Positions 1 through 7,393 of a stretch of DNA of 39,487 nucleotides are shown here, piece after piece (the stretch's first letter is position 1; the number at the start of each line of letters is the position of its first letter). The position numbers and the translations under genes were made by a program. This stretch comes from Planctomycetota bacterium. GTDB lineage: Bacteria > Planctomycetota > PLA2 > JAEUHO01. The notes beneath the pieces are model-generated. The model ran no database searches. It worked only from the letters and a program-made list of their open reading frames with translations, and was not told the DNA's origin. The stretch spans positions 1-39,487 of the forward strand of contig JASJDY010000003.1 of the NCBI GenBank assembly GCA_030065025.1. The letters run 5' to 3'.

Positions 1-855
1 GCCCGCGCCGCCATGGCGGCGGACGACGCCGCGCGCGCCGAGACCCTGCTGCTGGCCGGGCGCGAGCGCGCGCCGAACGACGGCGAGGTCGCCGCACTCT
101 GGATCCGCGCGGCGACCGCACGCGCCGGCGACGGTACGCGGCAAGAGGAGTTCCAGCGGCTCCAGGAGGCCCAGACGCTCGCGGAGCGCATGCCCGACGA
201 CGGCAACGTGCAGGCGGCCTACGCGCGGATGCTGCGGACGCTCGGTCGCATCGACGAGTCGCGCCCGATCTTCGAGCGAGCGGCACGGGCGACGCAGCCA
301 CCTCCGCCCGACGGGCTGCGCGTGCAGTACGCAAGGCTCCTGCTCTCGGAAGCGCACGGTCCGGATCAGGAGCGCCGCGCCCGGGAGCTGCTTGCCAACG
401 ACCAGGCGACCTTCACGCAGGTCGACGCGCTCGACATGCTGCTGCGGCTCACGACGGCCGCAGGGCAGGAGGCGCGGGCCGTCGAGCTCGAGCAGGCCCT
501 GGCGACGCTCCAGCGCGTGCGGGGTCTCGCCCTGCTGCGTGAAGCGTCGGACTGGCTCTCGCGCCACGAGTTCCCCGAGGCCCTCGAGCGTGCCCGTGCC
601 TGCACGTCCGTGTGGGCCACGGAGGCGGAGCCGTTCGAGCTCCACGGACTCTGCGCGCTCGCGCTGATGGCCGCGTCGGATCCGAGCTCGACGGACGCGG
701 CTCTCTACGAGCAAGAGGCGGTCGACGCCTTCCTCGCAGGCATGGGACGCAGTGACGATGAGGCCGCAGCCAAGGCCAGGGCGGCGCGCATGCTGCGCTG
801 GTTCGGACGTGACCCGGTGCTTCTCGAGCCCCGTCCGGACGAGGACGCAGAATAG
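1..855 (+). CDS. TPR-like helical-repeat protein, 5' end missing
   Basis: The reading frame is open to the first base of the window, so the gene very probably starts upstream; the first in-window ATG is at 13. The visible ~284 residues are Ala/Arg/Glu-rich amphipathic helices with TPR-like spacing (for example the stretches around residues 55-95 with 'A.ML..LGR.DES..IFERA' character), which is typical of tetratricopeptide scaffolds that mediate protein-protein contacts. No catalytic motif, signal peptide or membrane segment is visible in the part present. It ends four bases before the rnd start codon, so the two are probably cotranscribed. Function is not deducible from the sequence; the TPR assignment is by pattern only and could equally be a generic alpha-solenoid. 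Confidence 0.6.
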   Translation, partial: ARAAMAADDAARAETLLLAGRERAPNDGEVAALWIRAATARAGDGTRQEEFQRLQEAQTLAERMPDDGNVQAAYARMLRTLGRIDESRPIFERAARATQPPPPDGLRVQYARLLLSEAHGPDQERRARELLANDQATFTQVDALDMLLRLTTAAGQEARAVELEQALATLQRVRGLALLREASDWLSRHEFPEALERARACTSVWATEAEPFELHGLCALALMAASDPSSTDAALYEQEAVDAFLAGMGRSDDEAAAKARAARMLRWFGRDPVLLEPRPDEDAE

Positions 856-859
856 GCTC

Positions 860-2077
860 ATGAGCGAGACGCCGCCCGAGCGCGCCCCCGAAGGCGAACC
901 CAACCGAGCGCCGCTGCCGCCGCCGTCCGAACACGACGCGGTGCTCGTCGAGTCGGCAGGTGCCCTCGAGGAGCTCGCAGACCGCCTCGCCACATGCGAG
1001 CAGGTTGCGCTCGACACCGAGGCGAACTCGATGCACGCCTACCGCGAGCGCACGTGCATCCTGCAGGTGACGGCCGAGGGCAGCAGCGCGATCGTCGACG
1101 TCATCGCCGTGGAGCGGCTCGATCCGCTGCGTGCCGCGCTCGACCGTTCGGACGTCGAGATCGTGCTGCACGGCGGCGACTACGACATCACCGTCCTCAC
1201 GCGGGACCACGACTTCCGCTTCGAGCGCGTCTTCGACACGATGATCGCCGCGACGCTGCTCGGCGACGAACGCGTCGGCCTCGCGAGCCTGGTCGGGGAC
1301 CACTTCGGCCACACGCTGGCCAAGCGCTTCCAGCGCGCGGACTGGGCCCGCCGCCCCCTCACCGAGGATCAGCTCGACTACCTCCAGCGCGACACGCTGT
1401 ACCTGCCTGCGCTCCGCGCCCACTACGGCGACCGGCTCCGTCAGGCCGACCTCGAGGAGGAAGCTGCAATCGAGTTCCGGCGCCTGGCGCGCCGCCGCGG
1501 CAGTGCGCCGGTCTTCGATCCGGAAGGCTGGCGCCGCATCAAGGGCGCCGGACGCCTCGATGGCCGCGGACGCGCCGTCCTGCGCGCGCTCTACCTCTGG
1601 CGTGAAGGTCAGGCGGAAGCGCGGGACCTGCCGCCGTTCAAGGTGCTGGGCCCGAAGACGATGCTGACGATCGCGGAGCGCCCGCCCCGCTCGGTGCGCA
1701 GCCCGCGTGACGTACCCGCGCTGGGCGATCGCGAGCGAAGGCGACACGGCCGCGCGTTGGCCGATGTGCTGCGCCGCGCGCTCGAAGCGATCGAGCAGGG
1801 CGACGTGCCGTCCAAGTCCGCAGGCGAGCGGCCGCCGCCGGACGTGCTGAAGAAGGCACGTGCGAAGCGGAACCGCGAAGAGCGCATCAAGGACTGGCGC
1901 CGTGCTGAAGCGCGCCGTCGTGGCGTACCCAACGCCGTCGTGCTACCGAATCCTGCGCTCTCGTGGTTGGCGGAGACGGTGCCGACGGACGTTGCCGAGC
2001 TGGCCGCGTGCCAGGACATCGGCCCGAAGCGGACCGCGCGTTACGGCAAGGCGTGGGTTGAGCTGCTGGCGCGCTGA
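860..2077 (+). CDS. rnd: Ribonuclease D (3'-5' exoribonuclease, DEDD family, HRDC domain)
   Basis: 405 residues. The DEDDy exonuclease signature is complete: motif I LDTEANS near residue 51, motif II HGGDYD near residue 104, and motif III Y-x3-D (YLQRDTLYL) near residue 174. These acidic residues bind two Mg2+ ions in the family and trim the 3' ends of tRNA precursors and other structured RNAs. A helical HRDC domain lies at about 235-315, and a second HRDC-like helical segment ends the protein (about 350-405), as in E. coli RNase D. I start at ATG 860, four bases after the previous stop, rather than at the upstream in-frame ATG (752), which would overlap the preceding gene; the first ~30 residues are a Pro/Glu-rich leader without homology. 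Cytoplasmic; likely in an operon with the TPR-like gene. Confidence 0.9.
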   Translation: MSETPPERAPEGEPNRAPLPPPSEHDAVLVESAGALEELADRLATCEQVALDTEANSMHAYRERTCILQVTAEGSSAIVDVIAVERLDPLRAALDRSDVEIVLHGGDYDITVLTRDHDFRFERVFDTMIAATLLGDERVGLASLVGDHFGHTLAKRFQRADWARRPLTEDQLDYLQRDTLYLPALRAHYGDRLRQADLEEEAAIEFRRLARRRGSAPVFDPEGWRRIKGAGRLDGRGRAVLRALYLWREGQAEARDLPPFKVLGPKTMLTIAERPPRSVRSPRDVPALGDRERRRHGRALADVLRRALEAIEQGDVPSKSAGERPPPDVLKKARAKRNREERIKDWRRAEARRRGVPNAVVLPNPALSWLAETVPTDVAELAACQDIGPKRTARYGKAWVELLAR

Positions 2078-2089
2078 CGCAGACGACGT

Positions 2090-2482
2090 TCAGTCCGACC
2101 AGTCCTCGTCCTCGGTGTCGTAGTCGTCGTCGTCCTCGTAGTCCTCGTCATCGTCGTCGAGGTCATCGAAGTCGTCATCGTCGTCGTCGTCCTCGAAGTC
2201 GTCGTCGTCGTCATCTTCGTCGTCATCGTCGAAGTCGTCTTCGTCGTCGTCTTCGTAATCGTCGTCGTCGTCGTCGAACTCGTCGTCGTCGTCTTCGTAG
2301 TCGTCGTCGTCCTCGTAGTCGTCCTCGTCTTCGAGATCCTCTTCCAGGTCATCGTCGAGGTCGTCGAAGTCGTCGTCGTCCTGGAGCTCGACGTCCGTGG
2401 CGCCAAGACAGGCGAGGAGCCAGGCGTACGGATCGTCATGTTCGAGCGAGAGCGAAGGCACGGACGCGAGCGGGAAGGACAT
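2090..2482 (-). CDS. Extremely acidic Asp/Glu-rich protein of unknown function
   Basis: 130 residues. A short normal N-terminus (about 1-34, hydrophobic and aromatic residues with one Cys) is followed by nearly uninterrupted Asp/Glu with scattered Phe and Tyr to the end. The DNA is correspondingly a degenerate GAC/GAT/GAG triplet repeat. The start is decided by a very strong Shine-Dalgarno (GGAGGAGGT) five bases before ATG 2482; the longer upstream frame overlaps nadE and is discarded. Such poly-acidic tails occur in nucleic-acid mimics, histone-chaperone-like and metal- or calcium-buffering proteins, but nothing here distinguishes these. It is convergent with rnd (12 bp gap) and divergent from nadE. 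The strong ribosome binding site and clean frame argue it is a real gene rather than a shadow. Confidence 0.7.
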   Translation of the reverse strand: MSFPLASVPSLSLEHDDPYAWLLACLGATDVELQDDDDFDDLDDDLEEDLEDEDDYEDDDDYEDDDDEFDDDDDDYEDDDEDDFDDDDEDDDDDDFEDDDDDDDFDDLDDDDEDYEDDDDYDTEDEDWSD

Positions 2483-2601
2483 GACCACCTCCTCCACGAG
2501 GGACGGGCGAACCCTGGGTGGCCCACCTATACGCCTGGGGGGAGCCGAGTCAAGGGGTCCCGAACACCGCATTCGCGACCAATCACCGCAGGTCGGGGCA
2601 G

Positions 2602-2607
2602 TAGACT
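2602..2607 (+). promoter_or_regulatory. Putative -10 element (TAGACT) for nadE
   Basis: TAGACT lies 23 bases before the nadE TTG start in the divergent gap between the acidic-protein gene and nadE. The same GTAGACT/GTAGAAT heptamer occurs at closely similar distances before the UbiB-like gene and the HEAT-vWA gene, which is the main reason to list it. No convincing -35 hexamer is visible at the standard spacing. Confidence 0.35.
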
Positions 2608-2630
2608 GCGCCGGTTCGGAGAGACCCACG

Positions 2631-4301
2631 TTGCGCGTCGCCCTAGCCCAGATCAACACCACGGCCGGCGACGTCCCGGGCAACGCCGCAGCCCTCCGGG
2701 AGGCGTGGTCGTGGGCCCGCTCGGAGGGGGTCGACCTGCTCGTCGTCCCTGAGCTGGCGCTCGTCGGATACCCGCCCCGGGACCTGTTGCTCCGCGAAAG
2801 CGTGATCCGTGCGGCTGAGCGCGCGCTCGAGGAGCTCGCGGCCGCCTGGGCGGACGGTCCCGCCGCCGTGATCGGCACGGTGGGCCGCAATCCGCGGGCC
2901 GTGGGCCCCGGCATCGTCAATGCGGCCGCCTTTCTCGAGGGTGGACGCGTGGCGGCGACCTACGCGAAGCGCCTGCTGCCGACGTACGACGTCTTCGACG
3001 AGCGCCGGTACTTCGCGGAAGGCGACCGGACCTGCGTGGTCGAGGTCGCCGGCCGGCGCGTGGGGCTCCTCGTGTGCGAGGACCTCTGGGTCCGTGATCT
3101 CGTGCGGGGACGGCACCTGTACGACGCCGATCCGCCGGCGGACCTGGCGGCGGCCGGGATCGACGTCGCCGTCTGCATCTCGGCTTCGCCGTACCACGGC
3201 GACAAGGACGGCCACCGACGCTCGCTCTTCGGCGAGGAGGCGCGCCGGATGGGCGTGCCGCTCGTCGCCGTCAACCTCGTGGGCGGCAACGACGACGTGC
3301 TGTTCGACGGCCGCAGCCGCGTCTTCGACGCGCAGGGTGAGGAGCACGTGCGCCTGGGCGCCTTCCGTGAGGACCGCCGCGTCGTGTCGATCGCTGCGGA
3401 CGGCGGCATCACGGCCGAAGGCGAGGGTGCGCCGATCGGCGCGGATCGCGACTCCGACGAGGAGCTGCGCGAGGCCCTCGTCATGGGCTTGGGCGACTAC
3501 AGCCGGAAGACCAAGCTGCGCAAGGCGCTGGTCGGCCTCTCGGGAGGCATCGACTCCGCCGTGGTCGCATGCCTCGCGGCCGAGGCCTTCGGCCCCGAGA
3601 ACGTCCTGACGGTGGCCATGCCGGGGCCATTCACGGCCTCCATGAGCAACGAGGACGCCGCGGCCATCGCCCAGGCGCTGGGCGTGGAGTTCCTCGAGAT
3701 CCCGATCCGCCAGCCGTACGAGGGCTTCCTCGAAGTGCTGGATCCCCACTTCGGCGAACGCGACTTCGGCGTGACCGAGGAGAACCTGCAGGCGCGGTCG
3801 CGCGGCACGATCCTCATGGCGATCTCCAACCGGCTGGGGCACCTCGTGCTCACGACGGGCAACAAGAGCGAGGTCGCGGTGGGGTACTGCACGCTCTACG
3901 GCGACATGAACGGCGGCCTCGCGGTGATCTCGGACGTGTGGAAGATGCGCGTCTACGAGCTCGCGCGGCTCTACGCGCGGCGCGGGTGGATCCCCGGGCG
4001 TGTCATCACGCGTCCGCCGTCGGCCGAGCTGGCGCCGGATCAGAAGGACAGCGACTCGCTGCCGCCGTACGAGGTGCTCGACCGCATCCTCGAAGCGCGC
4101 ATCGAGCGAGGTGCGAGCCTGCACGAGATCGTGGCGAGCGGGGAAGACGCGCAGCTCGCCGAGCGCGTGCTGAAGCTGGTGGAGCGCAACGAGTACAAGC
4201 GACGCCAGATGGCGCCCGGGCTCAAGGTGAGCCCGACGGCGTTCGGGGTGGGGTGGCGGATGCCCATCGCCAGACCCGTCGATCTGTCGGGGGAGGCCTA
4301 G
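2631..4301 (+). CDS. nadE: Glutamine-dependent NAD+ synthetase
   Basis: 556 residues, the usual length of the two-domain bacterial enzyme. It converts deamido-NAD+ to NAD+ using ATP and glutamine-derived ammonia. The N-terminal nitrilase-like glutaminase has the Glu-Lys-Cys triad: Glu in VVPELAL (~41), Lys in YAKRLLP (~113), and Cys in LLVCEDLW (~149). The C-terminal synthetase has the PP-loop SGGIDSA (~304-310) and the family C-terminal motif KVSPTAFGVGWR. The start is a TTG at 2631, preceded by GGAGAG seven bases upstream; homology begins at once (RVALAQI). The in-frame ATG further upstream lies in the divergent gene's territory. A -10-like TAGACT lies at 2602-2607. Confidence 0.95.
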   Translation: MRVALAQINTTAGDVPGNAAALREAWSWARSEGVDLLVVPELALVGYPPRDLLLRESVIRAAERALEELAAAWADGPAAVIGTVGRNPRAVGPGIVNAAAFLEGGRVAATYAKRLLPTYDVFDERRYFAEGDRTCVVEVAGRRVGLLVCEDLWVRDLVRGRHLYDADPPADLAAAGIDVAVCISASPYHGDKDGHRRSLFGEEARRMGVPLVAVNLVGGNDDVLFDGRSRVFDAQGEEHVRLGAFREDRRVVSIAADGGITAEGEGAPIGADRDSDEELREALVMGLGDYSRKTKLRKALVGLSGGIDSAVVACLAAEAFGPENVLTVAMPGPFTASMSNEDAAAIAQALGVEFLEIPIRQPYEGFLEVLDPHFGERDFGVTEENLQARSRGTILMAISNRLGHLVLTTGNKSEVAVGYCTLYGDMNGGLAVISDVWKMRVYELARLYARRGWIPGRVITRPPSAELAPDQKDSDSLPPYEVLDRILEARIERGASLHEIVASGEDAQLAERVLKLVERNEYKRRQMAPGLKVSPTAFGVGWRMPIARPVDLSGEA

Positions 4302-4311
4302 CCGCCGGCCT

Positions 4312-4408
4312 CACTGACACTGACACGGACACTCCACACTGACACTGCGCTGGTGGGTTGGTGCGACACCGGAAGTGTCGGTGTCAGTGTCAGTGTGAAG
4401 TGTCAGTG
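4312..4408. repeat. Inverted hexamer-repeat arms (GACACT / AGTGTC) between convergent genes
   Basis: About 40 bases built of degenerate CACTGA/GACACT units (4312-4351) are followed, after a short GT-rich spacer, by about 35 bases of the complementary AGTGTC/GTGTCA units (4374-4408). Because units repeat, the arms can pair in several registers and could form a long hairpin in transcripts from either side. The locus lies just after the nadE stop and before the end of the convergent methyltransferase gene, where it may act as a bidirectional terminator or transcript-end stabiliser. No T-tract follows it. Confidence 0.7.
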
Positions 4409-4432
4409 CATGAGGGCGTGCGAGCCGCCCCG

Positions 4433-6127
4433 TCAGTCCCCGCGCCCCTTCCGGTCATCCCGGAACGAGCCCCGTCGGCCGCCGCCGCGGGGGCCGCGAT
4501 CATCCCGATCCCGTCGCGGGCCGCGCGGTCCCCGATCGTCCCGGCGGGGTCCTCGGTCATCCCGCCGCGGACCACGATCGTCCCGCCGGGGTCCTCGCGG
4601 ACCACGATCGTCCCTGCGCGGTCCTCGCGGCCCCCGGTCGTCGCGACGCGGTCCGCGGTCGTCCCGGTCCCGGCGCCCGTGGCCCCTGGGTCCGCGGTCA
4701 TCGCGTCGCGGTCCTCGCGGTCCCCGATCATCGCGACGAGGTCCACGGTCGTCCCGGTCCCGGCGTCCGTGCCCCCGTCCTCCACGGTCATCGCGTCGCG
4801 GCCCGCGCGGTCCGCGATCGTCGCGCCGACCCCGCCCCCGGTCCTCGCGATAGCCGCCGCGATCCTCGCGGCGCGGTCCGCGCTGGCGGCGCGGGCCGTC
4901 GTCATCGCCGCGAGGCGGACGCTCGTCGCGGGTCTCGGCTCCTGGCCCCGAGCCGGGCTCGCCGACCTGGAAGACCACGCACTTGAGGTAGCGGCTCTCG
5001 GGGAAGTTCGCAGCCACCGGGTGATCCGGTCCCGCGCCGGCGATGCGCAGGATGCGTAGCGCCCGCTTCGTGTCGAGCGAGACGCTGCGCAGCATGTTCA
5101 CGAAGTCGTGCTCCCCCACCAGGCCGGAGCAGGAGCTGGTGCAGACGATGCCGCCAGGGGCGACCGCCTCGAGCGCGAGGCGATTGAGGTCGGCGTAGCG
5201 GCGCATGGCGCTGCCGAAGCCACCGCGGTCCTTCGCCCACTTGGGCGGATCCACGATGAGCACCTCGGGGCGCCCCTCCACGGGATTGGCTGCGTAGGTG
5301 CGGAGCGCGTTGAAGACGTCCCCGTGCTCGAAGGTGACGTCGACCTCGTTGGCCTCTGCGTTGTTCGCGGCGTGCGCGACCGCCTCTTCGTCGAGGTCCA
5401 TGGCACGCACGGACGCGGCGCCGGCCTTCGCCGCGTGCACCGCGAAGCCACCCGTGTACGTCATGCCGTCGAAGACGCGCTTGCCCCGGGCCAGCCCCGC
5501 AACGAAGCGCCGGTTGTCGCGCTGGTCGAGGAAGAAGCCCGTCTTGTGGCCGCCGGCGGGATCCACGAGGAAGCGTACGCCGTGCTCGTGGACCTCGATG
5601 GGCTCGCCGCCGGAGACCGGCGGCACCTCGAAGCGCTCGTGGCTGGCGGTGCGCTGATCGACGCGCGCCACGACGCGCGCCACGCCCGTCTCCCCGCGGA
5701 GGATGCGCTCGACCTCGGTGAAGCGGCGGTGCCAGCCGAGGCTGTAGAGACTGACGGCGGCCGTGTCCTCGTAGCGGTCTACGACGAGCCCGCTCACGCC
5801 GTCGCCCTCGGCGTGCAGCGTGCGCCAGGCGTTCGTCACCCGCGGCAGCTCGAGCACCTCGCGGCGCAGGTGCTCCGCGTCGCGGATGCGCGCACGCAGC
5901 CACTCCTCGTCCGGCACCTCGTCGACGTTCCACGTCAGCACGCGAACGGCGATCAGCGAGGCTCGATGCGCGAAGCCCCAGCCGAAGGGCACACCCTCGC
6001 GCGTCTTGAGCTGCACGAGGTCGCCGTCGACGACGTCGTTGCTCATGCGGTAGACCCGCTTGGAGAACACGTACGGGTGGACGGGCGGTCCACCGCGGAG
6101 CAGGACCTCCTTCGTTCCGGTCGCCAT
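4433..6127 (-). CDS. RlmI-like class I SAM-dependent rRNA cytosine methyltransferase with Arg/Asp/Gly-rich tail
   Basis: 564 residues. Residues 1-75 look like the PUA RNA-binding domain. Residues 190-385 are a Rossmann methyltransferase with SAM motif [17 protein letters not shown] (~219-234), acidic MDLD (~243), motif IV IVDPPK (~291-296) and a SCSG motif (~332) matching the catalytic-cysteine region of RlmI, which makes m5C1962 in 23S rRNA. Residues ~391-564 are an added disordered tail of repeated [14 protein letters not shown] units, like the RGG/RDD tails of RNA helicases; ordinary RlmI lacks this. ATG 6127 is chosen for GGAGGG seven bases upstream; the longer frame overlaps the kinase gene. 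It is last in the FHA-kinase-methyltransferase operon, 17 bp after the kinase stop. Confidence 0.85.
   Translation of the reverse strand: MATGTKEVLLRGGPPVHPYVFSKRVYRMSNDVVDGDLVQLKTREGVPFGWGFAHRASLIAVRVLTWNVDEVPDEEWLRARIRDAEHLRREVLELPRVTNAWRTLHAEGDGVSGLVVDRYEDTAAVSLYSLGWHRRFTEVERILRGETGVARVVARVDQRTASHERFEVPPVSGGEPIEVHEHGVRFLVDPAGGHKTGFFLDQRDNRRFVAGLARGKRVFDGMTYTGGFAVHAAKAGAASVRAMDLDEEAVAHAANNAEANEVDVTFEHGDVFNALRTYAANPVEGRPEVLIVDPPKWAKDRGGFGSAMRRYADLNRLALEAVAPGGIVCTSSCSGLVGEHDFVNMLRSVSLDTKRALRILRIAGAGPDHPVAANFPESRYLKCVVFQVGEPGSGPGAETRDERPPRGDDDGPRRQRGPRREDRGGYREDRGRGRRDDRGPRGPRRDDRGGRGHGRRDRDDRGPRRDDRGPRGPRRDDRGPRGHGRRDRDDRGPRRDDRGPRGPRRDDRGPRGPRRDDRGPRRDDRGPRRDDRGPRGPRRDRDDRGPRGGGRRGSFRDDRKGRGD
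4440..4945 (-). repeat. Tandem coding repeat for the RDD/RGP tail
   Basis: The last ~170 codons of the methyltransferase gene consist of imperfect direct repeats encoding Arg-Arg-Asp-Asp-Arg-Gly-Pro units, so the DNA itself is a GC-rich tandem repeat. Copy number is likely to vary by recombination or slippage. The opposite strand is open for long Arg/Ser/Pro frames, which are by-products of the repeat and not genes. Confidence 0.75.
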
Positions 6128-6144
6128 GTGCTGCCCTCCGCGGC

Positions 6145-6915
6145 TCACGCCCCCCCGCACGAGGCCAGGCCGGCGGCCAGTGTCGCAGCGTCGGGCCGCT
6201 GGGTCGGCTCCGGCGCGAGAGATCGCTGCAGCAGCGCCTCGAAGTCCGGCGGGACGTCCACACCCATCGCCGCCAGCTCGGGCGGCGGCTGGGTGGCTCC
6301 GGCTAGCGTGTCCAGCACGTCCTCGCCGCCCGCAGGGGCCGCGCCGGTGAGGAGCGCATAGCCCACGGCGGCCAAGCCGTAGATGTCGACAGCCGGCGTG
6401 ACCGCGGCCGCGCCCTGGACGACGACCTCCGGCGCCACGTACCCCGGCGTGCCCACCACGCCTGGCGTGCGGGGCAGCGGGCGGTCGAGAAGCACGGCCT
6501 GACCGTAGTCGATGAGCACGGCGCCGCCCTCGAGCGGGAGGATCACGTTGCCGGGCGCCACGTCCCGGTGGACGACGCCGACGCCGTGCAGCGCAGCGAG
6601 GCCGTGGGCGAGGCCCTCGAGGAGGAGCCGCACGCGCCCGGGCGGGAGCCCGCCGTGCGCCAGCACGTCGCGTGCACTGGTGCCCTCGACCCACGCAGTG
6701 GCAAGCCAGCGGACGCGTTGGCCCTCGAGCCGCACGCCACCGTCCACGAGACGGGCGAGGCCCGCGCTGCGGGCCCGGCGGAGCGCGTCGATCAGGGCGA
6801 GGTGTCGCGTGTCGGCGGCGGCGGCCCGCGGGGGTAGCCGCTTGAGCACGCAGCGCTCACCGTGGAGCCACGTGACCTCGGGCCCCTCGGCCCCGCCGTG
6901 TTCTGCACCTGTCAC
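6145..6915 (-). CDS. Small Ser/Thr protein kinase (Hanks type, reduced N-lobe)
   Basis: 256 residues, essentially a bare kinase domain with no membrane segment or sensor. Visible motifs are the ATP-binding Lys in CVLKRL (K25), the catalytic loop HRDVAPGN (116-123), a DYG in place of DFG (136-138), the activation-segment GTPGYVAPE (155-163) and a conserved D-x-YGLA of subdomain IX (~177). The glycine-rich loop is not recognisable and the N-lobe is short, so it resembles compact Bud32-like or lipopolysaccharide-type kinases in size, although the C-lobe is of the bacterial PknB class. It sits between the FHA gene (31 bp gap) and the methyltransferase gene (17 bp gap), so the FHA protein is a natural phospho-partner and the methyltransferase, with its Arg-rich tail, a possible client. 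Confidence 0.82.
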   Translation of the reverse strand: MTGAEHGGAEGPEVTWLHGERCVLKRLPPRAAAADTRHLALIDALRRARSAGLARLVDGGVRLEGQRVRWLATAWVEGTSARDVLAHGGLPPGRVRLLLEGLAHGLAALHGVGVVHRDVAPGNVILPLEGGAVLIDYGQAVLLDRPLPRTPGVVGTPGYVAPEVVVQGAAAVTPAVDIYGLAAVGYALLTGAAPAGGEDVLDTLAGATQPPPELAAMGVDVPPDFEALLQRSLAPEPTQRPDAATLAAGLASCGGA

Positions 6916-6946
6916 GTCGTGTCTCCTCCGCCGTCGATCCTCTCCG

Positions 6947-7234
6947 CTACGCGCGGTAGAGGATCGTGCAGCCTCCCACGTCGATGACGTCGCCGCTCGA
7001 CAGCGGCGCCTCGGAGGACAGCGCCTCGCCGTTCAGAAGCGTGCCGTTCGTGGAGTGCAGGTCCACGACCTCGTGGCCGCGGCCATTGCCGCGCACCTCG
7101 ACGTGGCGTCGGCTGGCCCGCAGGGCGGCGACGGGCACGTCGCAGTCATGCGAGCGGCCGACGACGAGGCGCTCGTCCGGCTGGATGTCCACGAGGAACG
7201 TGTGCTCTACATCACGCACGATCAGCTTCGCCAC
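6947..7234 (-). CDS. FHA-domain protein (phosphothreonine-binding)
   Basis: 95 residues, a single forkhead-associated domain. The family core is clear: VVGRS near residue 24, SRRH near 42, and HSTNGTLLN near 60, the residues that contact phosphothreonine. I start at GTG 7234 because GGAGG lies eight bases before it and the next residues (AKLIVRD) begin the fold. It is the first gene of the minus-strand operon with the kinase and the methyltransferase and is divergent from glutamate dehydrogenase across a 159 bp gap that must hold both promoters. In the family such small stand-alone FHA proteins read out Ser/Thr kinase activity; some regulate 2-oxoglutarate or glutamate metabolism (GarA/OdhI in Actinobacteria), which makes the neighbouring gdh worth noting, though that link is only inferred. 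Confidence 0.85.
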   Translation of the reverse strand: MAKLIVRDVEHTFLVDIQPDERLVVGRSHDCDVPVAALRASRRHVEVRGNGRGHEVVDLHSTNGTLLNGEALSSEAPLSSGDVIDVGGCTILYRA

Positions 7235-7393
7235 GGCGCTTGCCTCCGGCGCCAAGTATGCCTCAATCGACAACCCGGGTCGGGGGTTCTCTTGCGGTTC
7301 CTCGCGGCGCACGGCATACCCTGGCGCCTTCGCCCGGCGAGCCGGCTCTACGTACCCGAGCAGGCCTCCGACGGGCGCACGAGGGCCCGCGCC

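Noticed and set aside
449..1747. Long minus-strand frame opposite the TPR-like gene and rnd
   Set aside because: It lies opposite two well-supported genes, is Arg/Ala-rich in the way of antisense frames in GC-rich DNA, and has no domain.
2041..2526. Thr/Ser-rich minus-strand frame overlapping the acidic protein
   Set aside because: Shifted reading of the same GAC/GAT triplet repeat; the Asp/Glu frame has the ribosome binding site.
4353..5059. Plus-strand frames opposite the methyltransferase tail (Arg/Ser/Pro repeats)
   Set aside because: They exist because the tail DNA is a tandem repeat with few stops; the minus frame continues a complete enzyme.
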